This document shows, in pieces, positions 58,101 to 63,239 of a stretch of 64,000 nucleotides of DNA (the first letter of the stretch is position 1; each line of letters begins with the position of its first letter). This DNA comes from Orthosia cruda (Eukaryota > Arthropoda > Insecta > Lepidoptera > Noctuidae), in the NCBI GenBank assembly GCA_964057195.1, contig OZ059826.1:25792001-25856000 (forward strand). The letters run 5' to 3'. The notes beneath the pieces were generated by a model. The model did no database searches, was not told the origin of the DNA, and was given only the letters and a program-made list of their open reading frames with translations. Made by a program: the position numbers and the translations under genes.

Positions 58101-59782
58101 ACTTTAGTAAAAATGAAAGCATAATTACCAAAGTCTGACTATGAAAACACAATCCCATCAATAGAAAATGTATCCCTGCCAGTGATTCCATGCCAATGTA
58201 CCAAATCAATCTGCCTTAGTTACCTACTACTACCTAACAACATAATTGGAAAATGTAACCCCACAGTATGGGGCTGCAATCAAATATATATCATCTTAGA
58301 TATTTAAAAAAAATTAAGCTTCATCTAATTAAGCCAATTTTTTTTCATTTGGGATTATTTTTGGTTCCAGCAATGAAATTTATTTTTACCCTACTGCCGA
58401 ATTAGGTTTTTGAGGATTATGAGGTGCTGCAGACAAACAAAATTATAGAAAAACTATCAAAACTTCGTTTATCACCGCTGGCAGCATCTCATAATTTTTA
58501 ATGTCTATTTTAATATATTAAATTATTTCCTTGAATAAATATATCACAAAAAAAATATAGTTATTATGGTGCTTTCTAGATTACTTCACCGAATTTAATA
58601 AATTATACCAAATAATTTTTTAGCAGTGAGGTTTTTTGTTTTTATAAATATTTGTTTTTTTAAGTAACATGCTTACTTTGTTCACACAGTTTTTCATACA
58701 CCTTCATGACTTGTTCCTTCTGTCTGGTTGTGTAACCTTCGAGGTGTGCATTCTGATCGCCAACAACTTCTGATAATTCCCCTTCAACACTTGGACCACC
58801 AAAGAGTGCAAATGCTACATTTTGAAGCAAATAGTTCCTATTGCTTTTTTCATACCTGAAAAAGAAAAAATATTATTGTACATAAATAGATAAATATTTA
58901 AAAAAACTAGCTTGCTATGCAGGTTTTTATGACTACACAAAACATTAACATTTCATTATTTTGTAAGTTTAATTATAATAATTGAAGTTTAACATTCCGG
59001 AATCATTTATTTAAATTAAGGTAAATGTGTTGGTTGTTTACATTATTATGAAAATTATGGCTGCATAAATGCGATTTAAATTAGTGTAACACAGTAAGGT
59101 AAAGCATTCTAAAAACACCTACTTCAATATAAAGTACGTACATTTCCTGTAGTGTTGATAAACAACATTCAAGTATTTATTTAAGTACTGATAGAGTACA
59201 AAACATTTTAATATCCATTTAATCATTTCCATTCGCATGGCAGAAACATTTGTTTGGTTATCAATTTAATGAAAATTAGTAACGAGATGACATGTTTCTA
59301 TTGACACATTCATATATTTTATTTATTTACATGCTTGGCAGTCTAGCACTGTGACATCACTATTTTCACATGCTTGTTCTAATAATAAATGATTACCTAC
59401 AATATGTTTTAAGTAGAAACAACAATTAAACAGAAAACATAAAAAAAAAAATTGAGTGACCTTGTCAGCTTCTAAAACACAAATTTTTTGACTGACATTA
59501 AAGGTGACACTAATTAATCCATTTTATATTTTGGCCAGTACTGATTTTTTTTTTCTATTTTACAGTTTTATGCTGCAGAGACTCAAACCATACTTACTTC
59601 ACCCAGTCACAGTCACCTAAGTTTTCATAATACTCCTGCTGTATCTGTACTGGAGATACCTTCATCATAGCCTCCACAGCTTTTTCAACATTCGGATCAT
59701 CCTCGTTTTGTAACGTAACTGATTCGGGCAGTGTTTCAAAATTTTCCACTTGTTGTATTAATCCCAAACGTTCTGAAGCCAT
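33350..59782 (-). CDS. Gene B: DUF4781-like protein, 727 aa, nine coding exons
   Basis: Exons in order: 59782-59598, 58855-58677, 50804-50613, 49698-49562, 49039-48785, 47408-47277, 35863-35771, 34733-34561 and 34187-33350. They sum to 2184 bases, 727 codons plus stop, with all phases matching (2,1,1,0,0,0,0,2). The N-terminus is about 32 residues longer than gene A's, then 'VQIQQEYYENLGDCDW' and 'RNYLLQNVAFALFGGPS'. Exon 5 has a glycine/alanine/valine-rich hydrophobic stretch and the signature 'TGVYGLVRSSLHLHDRSAHE' (ends near residue 316), as in DUF4781 proteins from memory. The last exon has one helical module and ends 'CETCRGIRYA'. Function is unknown. A non-coding first exon ending at 60253 is likely. 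Large introns hold a BEL/Pao element, a complete LINE and several MITEs, but no exon is broken. Confidence 0.87.
34455..34505 (-). mobile_element. Short LINE 3' end remnant
   Basis: AAGTTTGACCACTATCTGAC and TAAACGATGAAGAGGTTGA match the 3' end of the LINE family at 18818 with substitutions. It lies in the last intron of gene B. Confidence 0.5.
34561..34733 (-). CDS. Gene B exon 8
   Basis: The acceptor is TTCTCTTTAG and the donor CACAG|GTCAGT. It reads YRKHGEKPTKLELFQFAS and later IIEDAQAKTINEYRS. Its length equals gene A exon 9. Confidence 0.9.
34962..35210 (-). repeat. Dispersed repeat family 3, inverted copy
   Basis: It runs from AACCCCCGACGGAAAAAG to GTTTTCTCAAGATAT-like text and includes TCAAAAGTTATGGGCGTTTT, the reverse complement of the family 3 core. 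Confidence 0.7.
35238..35398 (+). repeat. Dispersed repeat, TATTATAAAGAGGAAAG type
   Basis: It contains GGCTCCAAAACTGCTGGACC and ends GAAACCGCGAGGCGTCCTCT. Relatives with related starts lie at 40443-40660 and 49067-49268. Confidence 0.6.
35771..35863 (-). CDS. Gene B exon 7
   Basis: The acceptor GTAGACAGGACAG gives 31 codons, exactly the length of gene A exon 8. An alternative acceptor nine bases upstream (CTTGTAG) would add three codons in frame. The donor is AAG|GTATGT. Confidence 0.82.
36550..37082 (-). repeat. Dispersed repeat family 4, inverted, partly duplicated
   Basis: GATCCGTTCAAATAATCTTTG occurs twice (near 36575 and 37040), flanking CATACAAAGAAACCGTGCC, the inverse of the copy at 5320-5715. 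Confidence 0.6.
37285..37845 (+). mobile_element. Foldback-ended element, copy 2
   Basis: It begins TACCCGGCTGCAAGGAAAG, shares AAAATGGCGGCTTTTGTGCG with copy 1, and ends in a long hairpin: arms 37644-37726 and 37754-37838 pair along about 83 bases (for example CAAAAACCCGACTGCGAAC against its inverse) around a 27-base loop. No coding capacity. Confidence 0.8.
37846..38704. other. Gene B intron 6, AT-rich stretch
   Basis: No repeat boundary or exon was recognised. Confidence 0.4.
38705..39055 (+). repeat. Dispersed repeat family 2, second copy
   Basis: It starts ACTAGCTGTCCCCCGCGGC and ends TTCAGCTTGATAATATTAGT, like 9461-9760, with an inserted CTACC-rich low-complexity run. Confidence 0.7.
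39757..39840 (-). mobile_element. SINE head fragment
   Basis: It matches the tRNA-like head of the SINE at 24274-24564 (GCCTGCCTGGATTCGTACTC and CACTGGGCCACCACTACTCT) and lacks the body and tail. Confidence 0.7.
40443..40660 (+). repeat. Dispersed repeat ending AGAAGCTAGT
   Basis: It starts ATCCTACTAATATTATAAAG and ends GAAGCCGCTGGCAGAAGCTA. A related copy is at 49067-49268. Confidence 0.65.
40676..41280 (+). mobile_element. pogo/Tc1-mariner-type deletion derivative
   Basis: The ends start TACTCGGAATTT and pair over about 34 bases with two mismatches. TA flanks both sides (40674-40675, 41281-41282), the Tc1/mariner target. It encodes a transposase tail (40758-40961). It lies in gene B intron 6. 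Confidence 0.85.
40758..40961 (+). pseudogene. pogo/Tigger-type transposase C-terminal remnant
   Basis: 67 codons read ITVTEWSKCVSHVVKEEE, then FIINVTESDSDSDSDDGDN. An acidic serine/aspartate tail after an EW..C..H motif is usual at the end of pogo/Tigger transposases (family knowledge). The catalytic core is absent. Confidence 0.6.
41283..41998. other. Gene B intron 6, AT-rich stretch
   Basis: The first bases (GGCACGACCCGGCTTTGCC) resemble a common dispersed repeat. The rest shows nothing I recognise. Confidence 0.4.
42800..42863 (+). promoter_or_regulatory. tRNA-like A and B boxes in LINE leader
   Basis: TGGCTTAGCGG (42800-42810) fits the RNA polymerase III A box and GTTCGAATTCG (42853-42863) is close to the B box. 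The spacing of about 42 bases is as in tRNA genes and SINE heads. It lies about 50 bases upstream of the ORF1 ATG. It could be a captured tRNA/SINE head or chance. Confidence 0.45.
42914..43375 (+). CDS. LINE ORF1, N-terminal part with coiled coil
   Basis: The ATG at 42914 opens 153 codons. Residues about 47-98 form a predicted coiled coil (LKTEIENLRSQLKSAHQEIE and onward), typical of LINE ORF1 proteins that multimerise on RNA. It stops at 43375 just after a serine/proline-rich linker. The reading frame appears to continue in the next frame, so this stop probably results from a one-base indel. Confidence 0.7.
   Translation: MNFLENITFRRTRTISEPNNDTSEIISQTLDETTNSMPEISEDEEDKQMNVLKTEIENLRSQLKSAHQEIELLSVEITSLKQTNADLLKKNEMYKKLTSSPLKKKIQTPKRNTISFTNKKTSKPQTLEISECGTSTASPTPYTLLTTRQKHHQ
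43327..44037 (+). pseudogene. LINE ORF1, C-terminal part, frame-shifted
   Basis: The frame is open from a TAG at 43324 and continues the linker with SPKTSPIRKKYKN. It then reads DSDYCVIYVGEEDFRKT, NFIVCLPTF and GSLNNKGLSIILNDL. The order strand-VGxED, IVxLP and NxKG resembles the SGNH/esterase-type ORF1 of CR1/L2 LINEs, but the Asp-His pair of the catalytic block is not evident. There is no ATG at the frame start. Confidence 0.55.
44003..46864 (+). CDS. LINE ORF2: endonuclease and reverse transcriptase
   Basis: 953 codons start at an ATG that overlaps the end of ORF1 by 35 bases, which suits coupled translation. Apurinic-type endonuclease: QNINGLLNK (about 18), CVTEHN (47), CGDYNIDRL (158) and LSDHTAQIL (219). 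Reverse transcriptase: TGCDGIS (461), VVTPIFKKG (502), YRPIALIP, YMDMTKAFD (587), GVPQGSILGPLLF (655) and FADDSTALF (685) with the catalytic aspartates. The post-palm region ends ADYT-free, with KEFLEEK before the stop. Intact, so the enzyme could work even though ORF1 is broken. Confidence 0.92.
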   Translation: MINVITTFFVYDRIHVLHQNINGLLNKANEFTVSLNNVNNNIIDVVCVTEHNMVTEDAKFLQIPNYTMAANFSRTNRKGGSCVLVRNNHKFKVLHEAKLVSISNLIECSAIELLEHRLIVICIYRPPKTKRECVEIFFARLTAMLAKLCTKGKKLIICGDYNIDRLKDSPISREFEDLLRSFNLKLAINEPTRLQSKTCIDNIAHNIRGCQQSVLELALSDHTAQILSCPVGKTYSITHWYKFRRDYSNENVDKFIKCIKALTFSDCYRKSDPNAAFEEFHKLFKLFYDLCFPNIKIKVPIIRNTKWLSKGLKICSLRKRALLRKYRLSGYNRDKSDFKKYAKKFKKIIKLTQRSQNNYHIQTATNKSKAVWQVINQYRNNNPPEKINRIKYNNKIITAPDTIAQTFNNFFVDDISKLTNKTTNYANFLTYNKPNSCFLAPVTPYDVVKIIMTLKNTNSTGCDGISTKIIKRVVYEIAPIITYIINQCLEEGIFPTYLKTTVVTPIFKKGNTEDVRCYRPIALIPIMAKIFERVLYNNLSEYFEKNEIIIDNQVGFRKGKSVNTAMHQFLRKIITELDKKNQITALYMDMTKAFDCVDHGLLLHKLEIYGVRGKALDIIKSYLSNRIQFTEITQLCPITKTEIKYTSSPRSIKYGVPQGSILGPLLFLIYINDLPKTIQHPMILFADDSTALFTNNKNKNHEQEINDALSKLINWLTINNLKINLAKTHYMNFKNKNAKSVPLSIQYNNATVSEVTSTKFLGFYIDSNMSWKTHVNSVCSKLNQFSYALYMLKKVSNQNTLLNAYHAYVGSTLSYGILYWGHSTDKEIAFKAQKKCIRSICGIHQTDSCKPHFINLKILTLPALYIYVASILVKSNISSYDTLTSSRLKNILRNETSHTTVYSNSIFCMSIKIYNKLPIDIKNLNSICIFKRKLKDFLINKAYYTVKEFLEEK
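47277..47408 (-). CDS. Gene B exon 6
   Basis: The acceptor is TTAATTCCAG and the donor CCAAA|GTATGT; 44 codons, phase 0 at both ends. The insert carrying the LINE starts about 100 bases beyond the donor. Confidence 0.88.
48427..48726 (+). repeat. Dispersed repeat family 1, third copy
   Basis: It starts TTAGGGTTGCATACCAAAAG, has four CTGT repeats, shares TTGCCGCTATAACAACAAAT with the copy at 811, and ends in the hairpin and T-run. It ends about 60 bases from the donor of gene B exon 5. Confidence 0.75.
48785..49039 (-). CDS. Gene B exon 5, hydrophobic segment and signature
   Basis: The acceptor is ACCTATTTCAG and the donor GAACAA|GTAAGT; 85 codons. It equals gene A exons 5 plus 6 without the intron. 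It has marked GC enrichment in the alanine/glycine/valine run. Confidence 0.92.
49067..49268 (+). repeat. Dispersed repeat ending AGAAGCTAGT
   Basis: It includes (GT)n, CAGAACGGCTGAACGGATTT and GACGCCGCTAGCAGAAGCTA, as at 40443-40660. It lies in intron 4 of gene B. Confidence 0.65.
49562..49698 (-). CDS. Gene B exon 4
   Basis: The acceptor is TTGTTTTTAG and the donor CTTGAG|GTAAAT. It reads SCRVYIDENARVYQDW and PENGEYTGTLLE. Confidence 0.92.
49797..50208 (+). mobile_element. piggyBac-like MITE, copy 2
   Basis: It is flanked by TTAA (49793-49796, 50209-50212) and starts GGGCCTACATACGC. It closely matches the copy at 32757-33165 along its length. It lies in intron 3 of gene B. Confidence 0.85.
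50613..50804 (-). CDS. Gene B exon 3
   Basis: The acceptor is ACTTTTTTCTAG and the donor GGCA|GTAAGT. It reads KYSHNDDDIVMSILLIVCA and YWLDLHERTDSDMW. Confidence 0.9.
50805..51530. other. Gene B intron 2, part before the BEL/Pao insertion
   Basis: AT-rich. A donor-like minus-strand site AAGG|GTAAGT occurs near 51055, but no phase-matching exon could be built on it. Confidence 0.4.
51536..51761 (-). repeat. BEL/Pao 3' LTR
   Basis: 226 bases from TGTTTACGCACAAG to GCGCGTACA on the plus strand. It pairs with 57858-58083. Confidence 0.95.
51762..51775 (-). other. BEL/Pao polypurine tract
   Basis: The minus strand reads ACGGGGGGAGCTTA directly before the 3' LTR, the expected plus-strand primer site. 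Confidence 0.75.
51792..57053 (-). CDS. BEL/Pao gag-pol polyprotein
   Basis: 1753 codons in a single frame. An N-terminal coiled segment is followed by a DUF1759-type gag region with FDGSHFRWLEFRDTF (about 145-240) and cysteine/histidine knuckles CVVCNGNHRIYDC (380), CTNCLRQGHPASGC (410) and CRHCNQRH (430). Aspartic protease: LLDSGSQSTFIT (about 500). Reverse transcriptase from KIRVVFDGS (788) through DIAKMYRQI to FFVDDVITG (about 906). RNase H with FSDASQVAYGACIY (1080) and WCDSNIVLCW (1152). Integrase zinc finger (H near 1384, CVTC near 1421) and DDE core: GIDYAGPF (1454), YSDNGRNF (1518) and GGIWEAG (1567). A DUF5641-type end follows with GHFLIGRPL (1627). Every catalytic motif I looked for is present. 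There is no env frame. Confidence 0.96.
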   Translation of the reverse strand: MTHEGGDKSSAKGSLKELLVKRSSIKGQITKFKNYLDKISKLPDLSNIELAELSLRLNKLQGLSTRFDDLQTEIEVLNAPNILVELDERERIEQDIVQNIAIAKTELQQYSSDDDGKRRQSILVNADSEHQNVGFRLPQIQISKFDGSHFRWLEFRDTFLSLIHKNERIQDIHKFHYLVSYLDGDAARVISNLEVSSANYQEAWKQVCERYDNKRILINHHLDSLINIQLITRESDSSLRCFVDNVTKNLRALKSLGLPTDHWDMLLIFIFLLKLDSRTILKWEEYRNTIDCVNDVPTLEQFNRFLIDRANVLESFNQNKSINNNNNSKSQQNPRVSSNQSQPNINKYSSSKSNRNQNTNVFTSTSQARNNSSTVYLCVVCNGNHRIYDCPTFKSKSFQEKMSCISQYKLCTNCLRQGHPASGCSMGSCRHCNQRHNTLLHDPSVSANCNTKNANNDGKGETVVVFSQQGNNGHVFLSTAIIEVHNPLNNKTERVRALLDSGSQSTFITKSLQQKLGLMCNPLNALNVIGIGNNQCDTISESCVTHLKSIHGTYQVKLSCYVLNQLTGDIPKISVDIHHLKIPKGIILADPKFNEPASIEILIGADIFWDILACGQRSLGPNNPKLQNSKLGWLIAGPINAQKYTQNIQCNHAIVPNNNLDEMLTKFWELESLPQRRILSPNEITCEKHFHQTTTRLSNGRFRVKLPLKASPDCLGDSYNQAKKRFKNLEKRFSKNPTLKSHYVEFIREYSNLGHLSESPVAIPNPSYFLCHHAVFKEDSESTKIRVVFDGSTPTTSGYSLNDILMVGPNLQNSLFSILIRARQYKYILTGDIAKMYRQIAMDPIDCDLQLILWREDESHPIQTLRLDTVTYGTASASYLSTKCLWQVGEECDDEFIKSIIQNDFFVDDVITGSDNEDQLIYIQKALSTALNAACFPLRKYKTNLPKLFNNIEINTKEKLTLSESSSTLGLGWHPSDDTFSFPVKNNYINNPIITKRFIMSQSLRTFDPLGLISPCIIQSKILIQRLWIKGIDWDQPVPEDIQKNWNEISKNLPLLADLHIPRRVIGDSPKSIELHSFSDASQVAYGACIYMRTLNENDEVTVRLLCSKSKVAPIKPTTIPRLELCAALLSANLCQSVTESLRLRTTKITHWCDSNIVLCWINNDPSKLKTFVANRIAEILDLTNRKDWRHVPTDVNPADLISRGVNAHQLRDNLMWWQGPSFLHNDETKWPKLHQNESIDLPEIKVHYINLPESTFDFKVFSKFSKLQRIFAYVLRFLHNSKRSNRLNQLSGSLTVHELSNSFVFICRVSQKQSFPLEYKRIQSKLSLLPKSKLLCLSPFFEPTTNLIRVGGRLHNSNYSFNKKHPILLDSSHYVTKLYFVHEHLRNLHAGPQLLLATVRESVWPINGRRLARSVVRQCVTCVRVRGQTIAPKMGNLPTNRVSVDFPFKSVGIDYAGPFLILNRKGRGARLVKCYLCLFICLRFKCVHLEPVTDMTKEAFIMTFRRFVARRGRPAEVYSDNGRNFVAAAKEISNFLKLNSESLSQFAAEEGIKFSFIPAYSPHFGGIWEAGIKAAKYHVKRVLGISHLSFEEICTLFAQVEAVLNSRPLCPMSSSPDDFLSLSPGHFLIGRPLNALPTPVIQEDCNTTHHNRYARLEQIRQNFWRRWQKEYISELQQRTKWKIDDKKLNIGDLVIVQEDNTPPLNWRLGRVTRLFPGPDGISRVADINTTKGSVRRSLVRLCPLPTCEDFQG
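57833..57850 (-). other. BEL/Pao primer binding site
   Basis: Seven bases inside the 5' LTR the minus strand reads TGGCGACCGTGACAGGAC. This starts with TGG (complement of tRNA CCA) and matches, from memory, the 3' end of an insect tRNA-Arg(UCG). Confidence 0.7.
57858..58083 (-). repeat. BEL/Pao 5' LTR
   Basis: 226 bases, one difference from the other LTR. Promoter and start site should lie here on the minus strand. Confidence 0.95.
58089..58676. other. Gene B intron 2, part after the BEL/Pao insertion
   Basis: AT-rich with no recognised features. It continues the pre-insertion intron sequence. Confidence 0.4.
58677..58855 (-). CDS. Gene B exon 2
   Basis: The acceptor is TCTTTTTCAG and the donor CAA A|GTAAGC. 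It reads YEKSNRNYLLQNVAFALFGG and onward to VYEKLCEQ. Confidence 0.92.
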
Positions 59783-60252
59783 TTTACTCTGAAATACATG
59801 AAGATTGCATCATCATTTCAAATTAGAATTAATCTTCAATCATGCGGACAAGTAATTATGTAAATTAGTGATAAGAAAACAAAGAGTCAAGCATATGATT
59901 AACAGATTCTGTAGGTACGAACAGTGAACAGATACTGTGCGAACAGATGCTGTTTATATAGAATGTTGTTAAGAAATAATTATAATTTATGGTGACTCAT
60001 TCTCACCATCATTTCATGATCACGGTCATGGATTTCTATTTACTTAATAACATTGTCTTCTTTGTTGATAATAAATTTATCTCTAGCTAATTATCCCAGA
60101 TTCCCAGCCATATGGCTAGTTTAACTTGATGACTGATTGTGCTTAATTATTGCCGTTAATAACGTTAAATTTAATTATTACTGTACGCAATTTTATTGCA
60201 GTACAACATCACAATTGAGTCCGTAAGTAATAAAATAAAACAGTTCACTTAC
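58856..60252. other. Gene B first introns
   Basis: Apart from the exon at 59598-59788 these are AT-rich with no repeat recognised. Confidence 0.4.
59598..59788 (-). CDS. Gene B first coding exon
   Basis: The acceptor TGTATTTCAG at 59789 is followed by AGTAAA and the ATG at 59782. The donor is AA|GTAAGT. It reads MASERLGLIQQVENFE and onward to GDCDWV; acidic and likely helical. Confidence 0.9.
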
Positions 60253-60340
60253 GACACTTGGTTGTTTTTTTATCACCAAGAAAGACCATTCACAATTTTA
60301 CGATAAATTCCGAGTCATGAACAATGCTGTAACATATTAT
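60253..60340 (-). other. Probable non-coding first exon of gene B
   Basis: Minus-strand donor CAAGTGTC|GTAAGTGA at 60252-60251 is strong and pairs with the UTR acceptor at 59789. The 5' limit is a guess. A promoter would lie upstream, at about 60340-60500 in window coordinates. Confidence 0.45.
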
Positions 60341-61046
60341 TCTTTTTCTATTCTAGTAAATATGTTCTGTAATTCTATTTCGTCGTAAAATAAAACTTCC
60401 CTCTTGACTTGTAGGTTTGTTTTGACGTTGACTAGAGTTTTGACATTTCAGTAATAATTTTCCATTGAGCCAGGAAAACATGGAGGCGCCCTATTATTCT
60501 ATACATACATTAGCTTATACAAATATGAGTGAAATACGATACAGAATGTGAAACATCATTTTGTCTCATTTCTTCTAATGTAGTAATCGTATTTGACAAA
60601 AGAGACAACAATATTTCAGTTGTTGCTTATTATGGCAACATTTTGTTATGACGTAGTGACAGCTGTCAGTACGTGCCTTATTCGCCATATTGCCGAAATT
60701 TGTGGTTGTGTTCGTGGTAATCCTGTCAAATGTTTGTTTACTTTTTGTATTATTAATGTGTGTGTGTTCCGTGATTAACACAACCATTGCATCGGCAGCC
60801 ATTTTATGTGCCATTTTAAGGTTTAGGTAGGCACGTTTTTTTTGTAGGTATTTCGAGTCCATACTATTTATTAGGTCTATGTAATTTTCCAAAGTAATTA
60901 AACGCAATGTGTCAAAGCTCGTCAAAGACTACAGAGAAATAAGGTCTGATCTTACCGTTTGCTAAATAGCTTGATAAAAAAAAAAAAGACGTGTGGCACT
61001 TGGTGACTGCCGCGGTATAGTACATTACTGCAGCGGCCAGCAAAAG

Positions 61047-61121
61047 AGGCATTGATGGACGAACGTGTAAATGTGGGCCGAGGCGAAGCCGAGGCACACA
61101 TACGTAAGTCCATCAATGCCT
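61047..61121. repeat. Inverted repeat, 14-base arms
   Basis: AGGCATTGATGGAC pairs perfectly with GTCCATCAATGCCT around a 47-base loop containing GCCGAGGCGAAGCCGAGGC. Confidence 0.8.
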
Positions 61122-61982
61122 AGTTGTGGCCAAGGCTTGTATAGTACTTTTCTCAAATATGCGCGGAAATTTAAACTAAGTAGTACCTAGAACTCATTTT
61201 GTCAAAATCAATGACGAACAACAATAATTATTGTTCCCGCATTCATTTGTTTTTTTTTTCAATAAACAGCGTTCTATTTGCAAGCCAGTTCGAAATTTAA
61301 ATGAAACCTTTGATAAGTTACCTCCTTGGTGGTCATGCTTCGGCGAAAAAGATCGTTCCATTTTTAAATTACACGACAGATATGAGTTTACTATGGAATT
61401 TATTTGGCCGCTACACACGACAGATATGGATTTTCATACAACTTTTGCCGGCCGCTGCGCGCATGTATTTGGCCAGTACAGCAATTGCGATTTATCTCGA
61501 AGAAGGTTGTGTAGATAATGCTCAAATTTCCAAGCATGTTTGAGAAAAAGCTATTGCATAGCATTTATTCTAGATCCGGTCCTGGAAAATGTATCTGAAT
61601 AGAGTTGCAAAACCACAATTTCTTTTTAATTATTAATTAATTTTTTCTTTTCATTATTTTTTATTTTTCCAAACCTCCATTTATTACCGATTAATAAAAT
61701 TCTAAAAAACAAAAGTATAAAGTGCCCCTTATCCTCATTGAAATAAGGTCGCTTTTCTTTGATAAGCAACTTAACCCTTATTCTCATTTTCATAAGGTCC
61801 ACATTGATCACCGTTGTCACAGAAACAGCTCAGAGAGACCGATAAAAGGATTTTTTTTCACGACAAACAAAAATTTTAAAACCCCCGTATCTCAGAAACG
61901 GTTGGAGTTAGCGCATTTCTGACAAAAAAATTGCTACCCTGTTTTCCGCTACTTCATCCAGGAGAACAAGATAGGATTAACA

Positions 61983-61999
61983 CCCCCCCCCCCCCCCCC
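61983..61999. repeat. Homopolymer C17
   Basis: A run of 17 C; the length may be affected by sequencing error. Confidence 0.85.
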
Positions 62000-63239
62000 T
62001 TAACCGTTTACCTCCCGCCGCAAAATTTTTTTTCATTCTAAAAATATCAACACAGAAATCTAAAACACGTGCAACAAACCTCTACCCCCTCCGCCCCCTG
62101 CCCCTCACCGCTCAAATTCCTCAGAATTCAAAAACCTTATAAAAAATATCACCGTTGTGCCGGTCGGAGTGGGGGTGTTAGGTTATTTTCGTTACGGAAT
62201 TTCTGGATTCGGTCTCCACGCTCAAGGCCCGCGATAGAAGCTATGCAATAGCTTAAAACTTTCATCCACGAAGTTTTAAGTTTGTGAGATCATTTTAGCA
62301 AAACTATGTCATGAAGTAAGTTCGATACTTACGAAATACAGTTATATTTATAATGTACCAATATAAAACACACATTAAAAACATAAAAACTGCTTTCAAG
62401 ACTATAAGAATAGATGTGTTTTTAATTATTTTTTACACTAAATTTTTTGCATGATTAGTAAGTAATTGTAACGAAATTATTGCTTAATGGAATCACACCT
62501 TGTAAACTATAGAAACTCCCTACCATAGACCATTGATATTAGCATAGACCTAATATGTTTTTCCTAGCTCAATGGATATTAGTCAGCAGTGTTACCAAAT
62601 TAGTAGATTTTCCACTTAAACTGGTGGTTTCAACCTCTTAATTAGTGACGATATATTTATTTTAGTGGATGGTGGATTTAACTAGCGGTATATTAAAATT
62701 CTGATTAAACTTTAAATTACACAAAATGCGTTTTACTTGCTATTTTATGGATACGCTGTGCTTTGAGATTATAAAATTCCAATAAACGTTGTAAAACGAA
62801 TCGGTACCAAAGAATCATATCAATCTGAAACGAACGATGATGGTGCAAATATAAATACTTAAAAACAAAAAAAAAACCGAGTTCAAAAGCACACTAGTAA
62901 ACACTAAAAAGTGAATAATAAACTTTCGTTTTGGGAATCGGTGTCTTGGATACCTCTTGTTTTTATCATTTTTCAACACGGCCTTCCGAATCGAAAGTTA
63001 TTTTGCAGTTTTTTGTGTTTTGCTTTGGAAGGCGGATTATTTTTATGTGAAAATGTTAGTGTTGTAAAACAATTCGATTAAAGATGAACCAATTTAGGAT
63101 AGTTTTTGTTTTAAAATCTTTTGTACGTTGATTTATCTATAAAATTTAATTTGTAATACAAATCGTGTGTTGATTTATTGTTATTTTGTTTGTTACGTAT
63201 ATAAAAAGGAAACTAAAACCGAATAACTTATCTAAGTCT

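Larger units (their letters stand above)
60341..63239. other. Upstream of gene B, intergenic
   Basis: It holds a hairpin (61047-61060 with 61108-61121), a run of 17 C (61983-61999) and inverted 15-mers GCTATGCAATAGCTT (61548-61562 inverse, 62240-62254). A C/T-rich block near 62080-62110 precedes TGTGCCGGTCGGAGTGGGG. These look like pieces of old dispersed repeats. No gene is supported. Confidence 0.4.

Noticed and set aside
61231..61543. Two overlapping plus-strand frames of 95 and 80 codons
   Set aside because: Neither shows a domain or supporting splice sites. The downstream sequence looks like an old dispersed repeat.
61983..61999. C17 run as an origin or regulatory tract
   Set aside because: It is a plain homopolymer in degraded repeat sequence; nothing supports a function.
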